64,000 nucleotides of DNA, from positions 20,319,062 through 20,383,061 of the forward strand of contig OZ022594.1 in the NCBI GenBank assembly GCA_963669155.1, written 5' to 3'. Positions 1 through 10,529 of the stretch are shown in pieces. The DNA is from Arbacia lixula. Lineage: Eukaryota; Echinodermata; Echinoidea; Arbacioida; Arbaciidae. How positions within the stretch are numbered: position 1 is the stretch's first letter; each line of letters begins with the position of its first letter. The notes beneath the pieces are model-generated. The model was not told the origin of the DNA. It saw nothing but the letters and a program-made list of their open reading frames with translations, and ran no database searches. The translations under genes and the position numbers were made by a program.

Positions 1-20
1 AGATTATTTCCTCAATGTAG

Positions 21-212
21 ACATTTTTCATAGCTCACCTAATTTTTGCTCCAGCTTGAAATGATTTAAATTGACTTAAAAAGAAAGGAACTTACCAGTG
101 TTGAATCTGGTGTCTGACATTTTTCATAACTCACCTAATTTTTGCTCCAACTTGAAATGATTTAAATTGACTTTAACAAAGAGGAACTTACCAGTGTTGA
201 ATCTGGTGTCTG
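21..212. repeat. 96-bp tandem duplication over a splice donor
   Basis: Units 21-116 and 117-212 are nearly identical. Each holds intron sequence plus, on the minus strand, the last 21 nt of an ARHGAP18-like exon and its GTAAGT donor. The right-hand copy is part of the real exon (192-298). The left-hand copy lacks the rest of the exon and leaves a second consensus donor at 95-94. Confidence 0.9.
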
Positions 213-298
213 CGCTCGCATGCTGACTTTGTCCTCCGTACTCTTGCAGCTTGGTACCTCAATGGGCTCCGTGTGCGTAAAGCTGAGAATCTTCACAC
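192..298 (-). CDS. ARHGAP18/28/40-like RhoGAP, fifth recognised coding exon
   Basis: This is a 107-bp internal exon, read from 298 down to 192. The acceptor is TTGTAG (AG at 300-299) and the donor is CTG|GTAAGT (GT at 191-190). It completes a split Gly codon from the exon at 4101-4257 and then gives 35 codons beginning VKILSFTHTEPIEVP and ending on a codon boundary. The other two frames contain stops. The segment is rich in Ser, Thr and Glu and fits the linker between the conserved N-terminus and the RhoGAP domain. The domain itself lies outside the window. Family assignment rests on the upstream exons; the exon call rests on splice sites and phase. Confidence 0.7.
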
Positions 299-304
299 CT
301 ACAA

Positions 305-376
305 TTCACACAAACACACAGACACACACAGACACACACAGACACGCACACACACACACACACAAAGACACACACA

Positions 377-421
<45 letters not shown>
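305..421. repeat. (CA)n microsatellite
   Basis: A CA-dinucleotide tract with interruptions lies immediately upstream (minus strand) of the acceptor at 300. The pyrimidine side of the intron is therefore a GT repeat rather than a polypyrimidine tract. The ORFs across it are low-complexity artefacts. Confidence 0.95.
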
Positions 422-422
<1 letters not shown>

Positions 423-1205
423 GAGGGAAGCGGGAGGAAATGGAAGATAAAGAAATAAATCAAATAATCACTAATTTTCCTCCAAATTTTTTTAAAATAC
501 TTGTCATGCACAGTCTGTAGAACAGATCATGAGTCAACGTGGTGGTGAACAAACCATTTTTTCTCACCCCCCTCGTTGCTATATTTGGCCTCGGGAACGT
601 GATGCGCAACAATTGCTGTCAGCTACAAGTGTTCTATGCTTTTAATATGAGTTTCCTGGCTATTGTTTTACCTTAGTTCACGGTATGAAAATCCACAATA
701 TTTGAAAGTAAGAGCAGCCCGTTGCTTTCATTTTTGGAAAAAAGACTTGGAAAAATCAACTGATGGCTGACAGATTAATTCTCTGAAAATTCTCTGAAAT
801 AGTAAATACTAAGTTTGGTCTTACATGTAGTTTGAAATGATTTGAAGGAATGTCCCTGTACACGTGAAGGGGAAAGGGACAATGTGGCAAAACAGCATCA
901 TCAAAAGTATAATAACTAGGTTTGAAAGAGAAGGGTGAAACATAAAACATTATGGTTGGTTTTTTGTGCTTACCCCTTTTTTCTCTCTATCTTCAATACC
1001 CCCTATCTCTCTCTATATATCTGCCTTTGCTATTTCTCCCCTTCCTCTCTTTCAACCAGTCTATGTACATGAAGTGCAGCAGTTGTGGAACCAGCGACAG
1101 CGCATATCCTTGAAACTCTGAACTCATCACGGTCATGCACGGAAGAAAAGGTCGTCAGCAATTCCTGATATCTGAGTGAAGTGTGAAGCCATGTTTGAAA
1201 CTAAT
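422..1205. other. Intron sequence, no feature seen
   Basis: AT-rich, no long ORF with coding character. It holds a short CT-rich stretch near 980-1050. It is interpreted as intron of the minus-strand RhoGAP-like gene. Confidence 0.5.
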
Positions 1206-1455
1206 ACTGCCCTATTCTGACAAAAGGAAGCAACTAACAAAAGAGACTTTTCTTGTAAATGAGCAAAATGTGTCTGCCACTTGCATTGGCATCAGTGCAA
1301 CACCACATCATGTTTGATTGAATATCTTGCAGCAAGATGAATATTTCTTGTCCAGATTTTGCCTGTATGTAGGGAATGCTGGGAACAATCCATGAGTACC
1401 AATAGCCCAGATTTGAGTGGTTTGTCACTTGCTTCCTTTTGTTACAGTAGGGTAG
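1206..1455 (+). mobile_element. Family G inverted-repeat element, copy 1
   Basis: The element is about 250 bp. It begins ACTGCCCTATTCTGACAAAA and ends with the inverse of the GACAAAAGGAAGCAA motif. Homologous copies lie at 22975-23219 (reverse) and 27203-27450. It has no coding capacity, which fits a non-autonomous DNA transposon (MITE). Confidence 0.75.
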
Positions 1456-2290
1456 AATACATGGACCATTACTTACTTTATGAACCCCTCCATTGCCAAA
1501 AGAGCCACTCTATGCAATATGTATGTACCTGTGTTCTTCATATTACAGTATTATAATTCAATCATAGTACTGCATTTCATTAGGAAGTTTATGTGGGGGA
1601 AAAATCCCAGTCAAGTCAATCAATTTGCAAGATTTTCTTTGTTTTGAGGCATGATAAAATTATAAAAAGGTGTTTTTAGAAACAACCAGAGAAAGAGAGA
1701 GAGTGGTTCCCCCAAATGGGACGAGGTATTGGTGAACAGAGAATAATTTAAAGAAAGGAGAGAACAAAAGAAATCAAGAAAGATAAGGAAAACAGGAAGG
1801 AAATAGGAAGGAAAGAGGGCAACTATTTAAAAAAGAACAAAGTAAGTCTGAAGGTTTTCTCTTCACCAATTGCTTGTATTCATTGCGCAAACAAATTGAA
1901 AAACTTGTATGAACTCTTAGTTCCTCCCCCTCAACTGATAAGATTCCCTCAAGAGTTATGGTGACGGCTGGCCACAATCAGCTTAATCTCCAACCTGTCT
2001 TGAGGTAGCACGGCCCCTGCCAAAGAGAAAGGGGCACCAGTAATTACTTCCTAAAAACCCAAGATACACATATCACAGTCAGAGGAGGGAGAAGACTCTG
2101 CAAGCCTCAAAAATCCGAAAATAGCCAAGATGAGGGTTTCACGACAAGCTCTGGCAGTGACTCATCGTTCGACCAAACACGTTGGGTCGGCCGCAAGGAT
2201 TTTAGCGATTTGCTTCAAGCGTTTGCGTATGTGCGGATCCACCTGAAACCTGTCCTGTTGATGGGGTGGATGCAGCCAGCGCAGTTAATC
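1456..2290. other. Intron sequence with a more GC-rich island
   Basis: Positions 1680-1860 are purine-rich. Positions 2100-2260 are richer in GC. On the minus strand they show TTTCAG followed by a 26-codon open stretch ending in TGA near 2153. This stretch does not fit the phase of the RhoGAP-like gene, so no gene is called. Confidence 0.35.
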
Positions 2291-2296
2291 AGTGCC

Positions 2297-2820
2297 CCTA
2301 GCAGGCTGGTGGCCTAGTGCTATGTGTCACAGCAGCCAGGCTGGCTGGGGAGTAAGGACCGTTCACTTTGCAGGCACATACATGTACCTACATGCTTCTG
2401 AAGTAAAGAGTCTGCAAAATGAGACTACAATATGCCATAGCTGCTCCGGACACAGTCAAAGAGTGTGGAATAGCCTTCACTCAAAGCACGATCAATGTAT
2501 TGACGTGTAAAATTAAAGTCTGTTATTGCAGACTAGAGCGCTTTAGTGGCAGCGGTGGGAAGGAGGGGGGGGGGGGGGAGGAGAGTCTTTGTGGCTTGTG
2601 GCTGATGGTCATACACTATTAACTCCCTCAATACCATAAGTGCATGGACTGTGTAACAAGTCAACAGGGCTTCCCTGGCTTGGTACTGAGAGGGTAAACC
2701 CCTAGCAGGCTAGCGGCCTGGTGCAATGTGTTATGGCAGTCTGGCTTGGGGGAAAGAGTGCATTAGTGGCAGCAGTGGGAAGATTCTCTGTATGGCTGGT
2801 GACATGCTGTCCATTTGGAT
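2297..2820. repeat. Degenerate direct duplication
   Basis: The motif CCCCTAGCAGGCTGGTGGCC at 2297 recurs at about 2698. The nearby motif TTAGTGGCAGCGGTGGGAAG at about 2541 recurs near 2763, so an ancient tandem duplication of about 200-400 bp is present. A run of G lies at about 2567-2578. Confidence 0.6.
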
Positions 2821-3071
2821 TTGTGTGTACATGTAGGACAGATGCAGAAATGCGACTGTGGCATGTTCATCATTGCCTGTCATAGCGCCATCTCTGTTTA
2901 GTTTTCCTTAACTCTTTGTATGCCTGACAAAATATCGCTCAATGAGATAAGTGTGCATTGATTGTGAAATAATCCACCAGTGGCATGTTAAGGGTTAAAT
3001 ACACTTGAGAGCCTGAATTCTTGTTTTCTTAATTGGGTATTTGTTGAATGCGTCTGTGTGAAACCCTTGCC

Positions 3072-3449
3072 TTAAAGGAAGTATACTGTACTGGGAAGAC
3101 AAAAAGCCTTCAAAAAGTGATCGTGAGCAATCTTCTTGCCAATGGTCTTAAATTCGTGTATTGTCCATTTTAGAAACTTGCTGAAAGTTATTTGCTCTCA
3201 TATGATCCACATTTGGAATAATTAGTGATTTAATTTTAATCACAAATCCTCAAAATGTTCGGCCCGAACAATTTGAGGATTTCTGATTAAATAGCTAATT
3301 ACTCCAAATGTGGATAGTTTTATGGCAAAAAACTTTCAGCAAGTTTCTAAAATGGACAATACATGAATTTAAGACCATTGGCAAGAGGATTGCTCACGAT
3401 CACCTTTTGAAGGCCTTTTTGTCTTCCCAGTACAGTATACTCCCTTTAA
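3072..3449. mobile_element. Family A hairpin MITE (TTAA), full-length
   Basis: A 378-bp palindrome from TTAAAGG to CCCTTTAA. The terminal motif TACTGTACTGGGAAGAC and the central motif TCAAAATGTTCGGCCCGAAC are shared with the copies at 32969, 40105, 43478, 51127 and 55487. Both ends carry TTAA, as expected for piggyBac-type target duplication. It has no ORF and is probably mobilised in trans. Confidence 0.85.
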
Positions 3450-3750
3450 CATCCTACGGTTCTAGCATCAATTCCCACTAACATTCCACTAAAAATAAAA
3501 AAGGACCAAAAATGATTGTGACTAGTATGCACACCATGCACAATTTATTTAGATAAAACATCATAGCCTAGTGTATGCTAGCAAGGATCTACATGAAGGC
3601 TGTGCAGTGCTGGTCCAGTTAGAGAATGGGACATTCTAAACTGTGTTGTGTCCATGTAATCTACAGCCTAGAGCTTACTGTAGGCTAAGTGCGTGCAAGT
3701 TGGTCCTTTCTTCTCCCATCAGTCTTTTTTCACCACATGTAAAAACCATG

Positions 3751-3867
3751 GCCCCGTTGCATAAAAATCACCATCAATGGTGACTCTGTCATCAATGGTA
3801 ACTATCTTGGTAACATCGCTCAACAGCCAATCAAACCATCGATGGTAAGTTTTACGCAACAGAACCC
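3751..3867. mobile_element. Family C MITE, copy 1
   Basis: A short element with terminal motif GCCCCGTTGCATAAAA and its inverse TTTTACGCAACAGAACCC. It is filled with ATCAATGGTAACT-type repeats. Related copies lie at 15785, 24350, 38371, 43091 and 55376. Confidence 0.8.
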
Positions 3868-4100
3868 AGTTCTTCATGTTAGCAGAGCCCTGCCAGTGAC
3901 TTATGCATTATTTGAATATTTGAATATTATACAACTTAAGTCATTACATTATTGTTTCAATTCTAGGATAATATGATAATAATTGTTTATGTTCTTTGTT
4001 GCTATGATGAAGTCAGTACCCAGGGAAGTACAGTACCTACCACACCGATGAGGTGTTGAAAAACTAAAAGAATAGATAGACTGAAAGTGGATGGACCTAC

Positions 4101-4257
4101 CAGTGTCTAGATCGGCGACGCCCGACGACACCTCCCGATGGCTCTTGACGATGGACTCCCTCTCCACATAGCGTGGGTCCGGTAGAGTGCGACTCTTTCT
4201 GCGCTTGCTCCCCTTTCTGCCCACGGGGTACCCATCCATGGAGCTGACTGAGGATCT
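4101..4257 (-). CDS. ARHGAP18/28/40-like RhoGAP, fourth recognised coding exon
   Basis: This is a 157-bp exon, read from 4257 down to 4101. The acceptor is a pyrimidine-rich tract ending CCGCTCCCAG (AG at 4259-4258) and the donor is CTG|GTAGGT (GT at 4100-4099). It starts in phase 0, matching the phase-0 end of the exon at 23233-23426. It gives 52 codons plus one nucleotide, which joins the exon at 192-298 to make Gly. The peptide begins RSSVSSMDGYPVGRKGSKRR and is basic and Ser-rich, with a possible nuclear-localisation-like cluster (RKGSKRRKSR). No domain is recognised in it. An alternative acceptor 2 nt downstream would break the frame. Confidence 0.75.
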
Positions 4258-4259
4258 CT

Positions 4260-6400
4260 GGGAGCGGAAGGGAACGGGGACAGAGGGACAGGAGGATTAC
4301 AGATATGGAAGTGACTTTAAGCAACTGATGTGTGTAACAACAAAACTTGTTAACAAAACAACATAATATATAAATATAACATTATACATGCAGTATGAAC
4401 CTGGATACAAAGATCATTCAAGAGTGAAAAGAATTTGTTGAGGTATAGGATACGTACATCAATGTACATTTAAATGAAAAACAAGGCAACAAGATTTTGG
4501 TTTTTACAGACAGGTGGATGCTACAGCAGATGATGCTGTATTGCATTTGTCACTCGTTTGGGAGTTACTTTATCAATATCCATGCATACATGTAACCAAG
4601 GTGACCTCTGTTGAAAGGTCAAATGAAGAACAAGGCAATGCAATTTTTAAAAACAGACTTATTTAATTTTGAAGGTGGAATATCAACGATATACCAATAC
4701 AGTATAGGGAATGGAAATAAGGTGAGAAGTTGGAGGAAAACAGAAAAAAGAGAAAGGAACAAGGAGACATGAAATGCAGGGAAGAGGACTAGGGCAGGGG
4801 AATATGGAAAGGGTTGATAGAGAAACGGGAGAGAGAGAAGGAAGGAGAGAAGGACGAGTTGGGGAAAGAGAGGGGAGTAGTAAATACATGGGATAAAGGG
4901 GAAGAGTGAGACGAAGAAACGGAGAGAGAATGGAAAAAAGGGAAGGTGGAAGAAGATGGCATGGTTGAAAGTGGTGTGATAGAGGTAAGGCATGGCAGAA
5001 CAAAGAGAAAAAACGTTTGCAATCAATTGCAAATTTGAAAGGCAAATTCTGATCGGTTACTGGTCAATCATTTGAACAAAAAGCACATGCAACAATGATG
5101 TGGATTGACCATTGCCATTTTGCGATTGACCGCAAATCTTTATGTTACGGAGCTCAGAGTAAGGTAAAGAATGGTGAGGGGGGAGGCAACAGTGGAAAAG
5201 GTTGGGTGACAGGTGACAGGAAGGATATTGAGGAGGAAAAGGAGAAGAGGAAAGTATAAGTGGATTTGAAAAAGGCAAGGAGAAACAAATGGAATTGGTT
5301 TGAATGTATGTGGGAAATACAAGCACTCTGTCATCCCAATAACCTCTACTATGATGTACCGTAGAGTCAATGTAATGTAGGTCCTACTCATCCACACTGC
5401 TTGGCCAAGATTTGACATCATGACACATTGCAAGTTCCTGTGGGGGGAGGGGGGGGGGGGGAGGGGGCAGCCCTAGCTGTAGCATCATTCATAAACTCAA
5501 TCAAGAACAGCTGTTAATGGATGCATAATAACACTCTAGATTTCCACATCTCATGTAATATCTCCATGGAATTTTGTCTTGGAAACCAGCCAGTAATATA
5601 TAAATTGCAAGAATGACTACGTGTGGGTGTGAGGTACGTAAAACCACTTTTGTTTTGTTGCATGGTTTGTTACCATGTTACCAATTTATTGTTATGGAGG
5701 TATTTCTCCATTACACTATACTCCAAAATAACTTTAGGAATGAAACAGAAACACAGCCACATTACCTAAATAATGCATGAACTATTCTCGATAAAACATC
5801 AAGTAAAGTGAAAATCTTAAGAGGAATAAAGGGAAAGGAGAAACAAAATCTATATATAATAAACATACAATATTTTTACACCATTAAGCAAGGGGAGAGT
5901 TCACACCATTAAGCAAGGTGAGGGTTCACACCATTTTTTCTTCAGGCCATAAACACCGTTTCGAAATACACCGTGATTAAAACCCATGGTTCTAGCCAGA
6001 TCAAAAATCTTTAAGAAATTTAAAGCACGTTAAGAAACATTGTGTTGAAACACACAAAATATTTGTTTCAATTTATGAAATTATGAATATGACGTGCTCG
6101 AGCACACGTACTACTCGTACTAGACGATCGCCACATTGTTGACAAGTCCTGATTCGTGAAAAATTAGACTCGCAAAATATATGTAGACATATGTATATAC
6201 ATGTACAGTACATGTAAATCCATACATATTTATAAACACAGAAAGGTCAGTAAAGGGTAAAATTGTTCTGGAAGGAATTCCCCACTGTAGGAAAATATTC
6301 TGGGAAAGCAAAAGGGACATTTCTAATTCAAACTTCCTTGTATCATTATTATCAACCACCTTACCACCAAGCCAGGAAAATCACATGGAGTGAGAAGCAT
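4260..6400. other. Intron with purine-rich and short duplicated tracts
   Basis: No coding exon was recognised. Positions 4700-5280 are strongly purine-rich on the plus strand, and the long minus-strand ORFs there are compositional. A G-run occurs at 5442-5465. A short direct duplication of ACACCATTAAGCAAGG occurs at about 5879-5935. Confidence 0.5.
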
Positions 6401-6407
6401 AATTTTG

Positions 6408-6640
6408 TTAAAGGGAATGAACTGTACTGGGAAGACAAAAAAGCCTTCAAAAAGGTGATCATGAACAATCTAGGTCTCGATCCACGAAACAGCCACAAAA
6501 TAAGCTGGAAAAGGGAGGAAGCAAATACTGTATTGATTGAGTGATTCCCTTTAATATAAGCAGCTATCGGTAATGTATCGACAGAAGTGCTGCAAATGTT
6601 GCGCCTTTTTTGTGGATAGGCGGTGTTTGGTTATTAAGAC
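6408..6640 (-). mobile_element. Chimeric repeat: family A end joined to family B fragment
   Basis: Positions 6408-6470 are the left arm of family A (TTAAAGGGAATGAACTGTAC onward). At 6470 the sequence switches abruptly to the reverse complement of family B, whose copies at 39345 and 44007 share TCTCGATCCAC-type and GCAAATACTG-type motifs. A separate family B fragment lies at about 7005-7070. The junction indicates insertion or recombination between two elements. Confidence 0.65.
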
Positions 6641-6741
6641 AAGCAATAGCTTGGCTTCTCACCCAACATTGCAGGAACTTTCTACTTATGCTCCGTTGAG
6701 GTGTTGATTAGCTGAAGTTTCACTCTGCTCAACACTTACCA

Positions 6742-6987
6742 TTTTCTCTCTCTCTCTCTCTCTGTTTACTTCCCCTATTAGGAATGTATGACACTTACTA
6801 TACTCTCTCTCTCTCTCTGTTTTCTTCCCCTATTAGGAACATATGACATTTACCATACTCTCTCTCTCTGTTTAATTCCCCTATTTGTAACATATGACAC
6901 TTCACACACTCTCTCTCTCTCTCTCTCTCTGTTTAATTCCTCTATTAGGAACATACCAGTATGACACTTACAATTCTCTCTCTCTCA
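6742..6987. repeat. CT-rich minisatellite
   Basis: About four and a half units of 50-65 bp. Each consists of a (CT)n run, then TGTTTAATTCCCCTATTAGG-like sequence, then ATATGACACTT. The units differ mainly in the length of the CT run. Confidence 0.85.
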
Positions 6988-7074
6988 ATAGCCCCGTTGA
7001 TATACCATAACCATGATAATACCGGTTTTAATACCGATACAGGTCGGTAAGCAAGTTTCCAGTGAGATGCCAAA

Positions 7075-8924
7075 AGCATCAGTTTTCTGATGAGGTTTAT
7101 ACAATAAAGGTTACATTTTCCATGTAACGACTTGCACATTAGATTAATTACCATCATTATTATAATCTTAATATAATGTTCTTTTATCATTACTTATAGA
7201 AGTAATGAGTTCTGACCTAAGTGTGTCAGTCTAAGGGCATATATATGTGTGGATTTCAATGGCAAATTGCCTCTTGTATTGATGAATATTTGGGTACAAA
7301 CAGACTAGTTTAGTAATTAATCTATAACAGTTTTTCACTTTTTGATAAGTTTTACACATGAGGGAGCACAAGCCTTGTTTTAATACCATTGCCTTACCAA
7401 ATTGACCTGTATTCTCAAAGCAGGAGTTATAAGTCCAAAGTCAACGCTGGATGGCATTTTGTATCTTGTAAGAATGTAAGACCATCAATCCTTCACTGCA
7501 TGGTTGTGCTTTTACATACATCTCTGCTTTGATTATAGGAACACATTTTCTAATGGTTTTCATCAGTATACTACAACTTTCCTTCACTACTTCAAAAACA
7601 TGGATTAAACTTCCGTGATCGGTGGGTGTTTGAGAAAAATCTGTGTTTGTTTTCCAACCAACAAAATAAAAAGTCTGAAAAATTACAACAACTTGCAATT
7701 TACTACATTAAAAAGAAAAAAATGTATGTTTTTCAAAATCAAAATGCAATTTGCGATCCAAGCTTTATTCATATGTATGGCTTTCTCTCTAGCCTGACAA
7801 TAAAAAAGTGAGTCTGTTTTCTGCATCACGAGCTTTAAATATGTGTAGGAAGTACAGTCAATTTTAAGATGGACACACCACCTTAAGAAAAAAGGGAAGA
7901 GGCTCACTCTTTTCCTGGTGCTGCAGATGACCACAACAACCCCATCCTGGTCCTCCACGCACTGAACTGACCAGCGGCATGGCACGCACGGCATGATGGG
8001 TAGGGAAGGAGACGGCTCAAGATTCAGCGGCTATATCCCACAGACAAAATACACTGTCCACTTCCAGCTACTAGCAACGTAGAAGAAACTGATGTTCAGA
8101 GTCCCTTCGATTCCTTGCAGAAGATTTGTCCTTATGATAAATCACACAGCTGAAGTTGATACTATCAACATGAAATAGGCAGGACACTTTCCTCTCAAAA
8201 TGGAGAAAACACTCTCACTATGATATTAAGACCTTGACATCACAATAGTTGAGGTAACGTCTTACTCCCTTCTCGGGCAGCACACTTAACGGAATGTTCA
8301 AGAATGTCCAATGTGCAATAAGCATTGAAGTTTCACTATGCATACTAATGACTTCCGCCTATCTACACGTATGCAGGACACGTCTCAAGTGGTCTGATTA
8401 TAAACGTCTCTGTGGCATATCAGTGGTGAGGTCCATACAGTGTTCAGGAGAGTACTTACAGTTCACAAAATAACAGACAAAACAGGATCCTATAGATGAA
8501 GAAGAGTACTGCTAAGGTCTTACTTCTCATCAATCAAAACTGTTGTCGCAATCAAGCATCCCAGCATGACGAAATGCAGCCAGTAATATCCACAAAGATC
8601 ATAGAACTTCCACCAACAAGTCCTGAGAGGTATATCTTCCTGAAAAAGCTCTAAATATGTCTTGTTTAACATGGAATCATCACAAATCTCACTCAATTCT
8701 GTCAGGTAAATTCCAGAGATTGTGCCATAGATTCCATAAATGCTTGACAGAAGATGAGGTTACTCACTCCATAAAGTTGGTGTATATCTTTAGATACAAA
8801 ACCCTCTATGTTTGGCAGAAGAGAATCGTATGGCACGCTTGTTCTGAATGGCACATATTCAGGATTAGGATCAAATGACTATGAGGGAAGGTTTGTGGGG
8901 CCCTAACACTGCTTGACTATTCAC
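7075..8924. other. Intron sequence, no confident feature
   Basis: AT-rich with scattered short ORFs. On the minus strand near 7980-7905 a splice-like segment (CAG acceptor, GTGAGC donor) could encode 18 codons in phase 0. Its acceptor is poor and the peptide has no recognised relatives, so it is not called. Confidence 0.4.
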
Positions 8925-9002
8925 CTCCTCCTCCAGTGAGCCTTGGCGCGCAGTGGTTGGTTGCGAAATGGCTTTAGTCATCGGCAGGAGCGAGAGACAA
9001 AA
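8925..9002 (-). CDS. Candidate 78-bp in-phase exon of the RhoGAP-like gene
   Basis: Read from 9002 to 8925, it is bounded by TTAG (AG at 9004-9003) and GAG|GTGAAT (GT at 8924-8923). It has 26 open codons starting and ending in phase 0, the phase needed between the exons at 23233-23426 and 4101-4257. The peptide ends PTTARQGSLEEE, which is protein-like and resembles the flanking Ser-rich linker. The long CT tract of the adjacent microsatellite lies upstream on this strand. It could be a cassette exon or a chance open stretch, because the acceptor is weak. Confidence 0.35.
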
Positions 9003-9031
9003 CTAACTCGCGCACAGAAACTCAAACATGG

Positions 9032-9516
9032 GATGACGAGAGAGAGACAGGGAGAGAGAGAGATAGAGGAAGAATGGGAAAGAGAGAGAAAAGAGGGAAA
9101 GAGAGAGGGAGAGAGAGAAAGAGAGGAAGACAGAGGGAAAGAGAGAGGGAGAGAGAGAGAAAAAGAGAGAGATGAGAGAGAGAGGACCGAGGGAGAGAAT
9201 CAAGGAGGAAGAGATAGAGGTGGAGGAAGAGATAGAGGTGGAGATAGAGAGAAAGAAAGCGAGAGATAGAGAACAATATATAGAAGACAGAGTGAGAGAG
9301 AGAGGAAGAGCAAGAGAGAGACAGAGTGAGAGTGAGAGAGACAGACAGAGAGACAGAGAGAGAGAGAGAGAGAGACAGAGAGAGAGAGAGAGGGGGGGAG
9401 AGAGACAGAGAGAGACAGAGAGAGAGAGGGAGAGAGGGAGAGAGAGAGAGAGAGACAGAGAGAGAGTGAGAGAGAGAGAGAGAGAGAGAGCGAGACAGAG
9501 AGTGAGAGAGAGAAAG

Positions 9517-9548
<32 letters not shown>

Positions 9549-9595
9549 CAGAGTGAGTGAGAGAGACAGAAAGAGAAAGAGAGAAAGAAAGAGAG
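9032..9595. repeat. Long (GA)n polypurine tract with a (CA)n core
   Basis: About 560 bp of nearly pure purine on the plus strand (GAGAGA with variants), interrupted by (CA)n at about 9517-9543. The long ORFs on both strands here (Leu/Ser or Arg/Glu only) are artefacts. Confidence 0.95.
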
Positions 9596-9599
9596 GAGC

Positions 9600-10520
9600 A
9601 AAATAATGACAGAGCAGTAGCAATCAAACCTTTTCCTCTTCTTTCCAGAAGATGACACATTTGTGCCTAGTCTGTTGGCTGCAGTCCCATTCTTTGACTT
9701 AAATCATGTGAGATCATGTCAAGAATATAATGCAAAGTTCTGACCAAAGAATTATGTTCTATCGGACAGGACACAATGTTATGTTTAAATGTACAAATGT
9801 ACATATAAACACACATATTTTGAAAGGAGAAACAAAAAAAGTGTTCTCTGTATCTTGTAAAAGCTTCATCTTAACTGAATGATTTGAACTGTAAGTTACC
9901 GGCACACAAAATGAGAATTCTCGTATATAGTAAGACTAACATAAATCTGAGTAATATGGACATGTCGTTTTACATGGATATTTGTGCCTGTATTACGTAC
10001 ATGTTTAGTGTAGTAACGCATGATATTCAAAACATGGTTTACCCTTCAAACAGTAACATTTTGTCAGCAAAAACAAAGCAAAACAAAAAAATCCAAACAA
10101 GGGTCTGATCTTGACAACTACAAATGTAGTCTGAATGACAAATTTTAATTGTTGAAGGAAGTTACCCCATTGAGAATAGCAGGAGCTGATTGGTGGATGG
10201 AAATCCTGTCATGCCCCCTAAAGCGACGAGGGGGTGGGGGGGGGGCATGACTAGACAATCATGCAACACAGCGTAGAAGGGGGAAATACAGTAAGTATTG
10301 GTCACACCACGCAAAAATAACCACAATTTTACTTCCAGTATTTTCCTTCATACAGAACTTCGGATACTTTTATTGCAAACTTCTTAGGAATGTGACAGGA
10401 ACCTGTCACACTTTGTTAACACACCGATTCCCACACAACTTCATTCTTGGTAGTCTGACTGTAAGAAAGCATGACTCTCCGAGGTACAGCATGTGATTAC
10501 TGGCACTGTGGGGCATGCTC
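9600..10520. other. Intron sequence, no feature seen
   Basis: AT-rich, with a G-run near 10222-10245. No ORF with coding character and no repeat related to others in the window was noticed. Confidence 0.45.
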
Positions 10521-10529
10521 CAACTCAAA

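Noticed and set aside
220-511. Overlapping ORFs of Thr/His or Cys/Val repeats
   Set aside because: Pure translation of the (CA)n microsatellite.
2110-2235. Small structured RNA (snRNA or snoRNA)
   Set aside because: GC-rich with a short stem, but no match to conserved boxes of U snRNAs, 7SK, MRP or C/D boxes that I could verify by eye.
4619-5045. Minus ORFs rich in Phe, Leu, Ser and Pro
   Set aside because: Compositional, from a purine-rich plus strand. No transmembrane pattern beyond composition.
7683-7994. 103-codon minus ORF, or an exon inside it
   Set aside because: The tail of the ORF runs into AT-rich intron. The internal exon candidate has a poor acceptor and no family match.
8943-9660. 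ORFs of up to 212 codons on both strands
   Set aside because: Low-complexity Leu/Ser or Arg/Glu translations of the GA tract.
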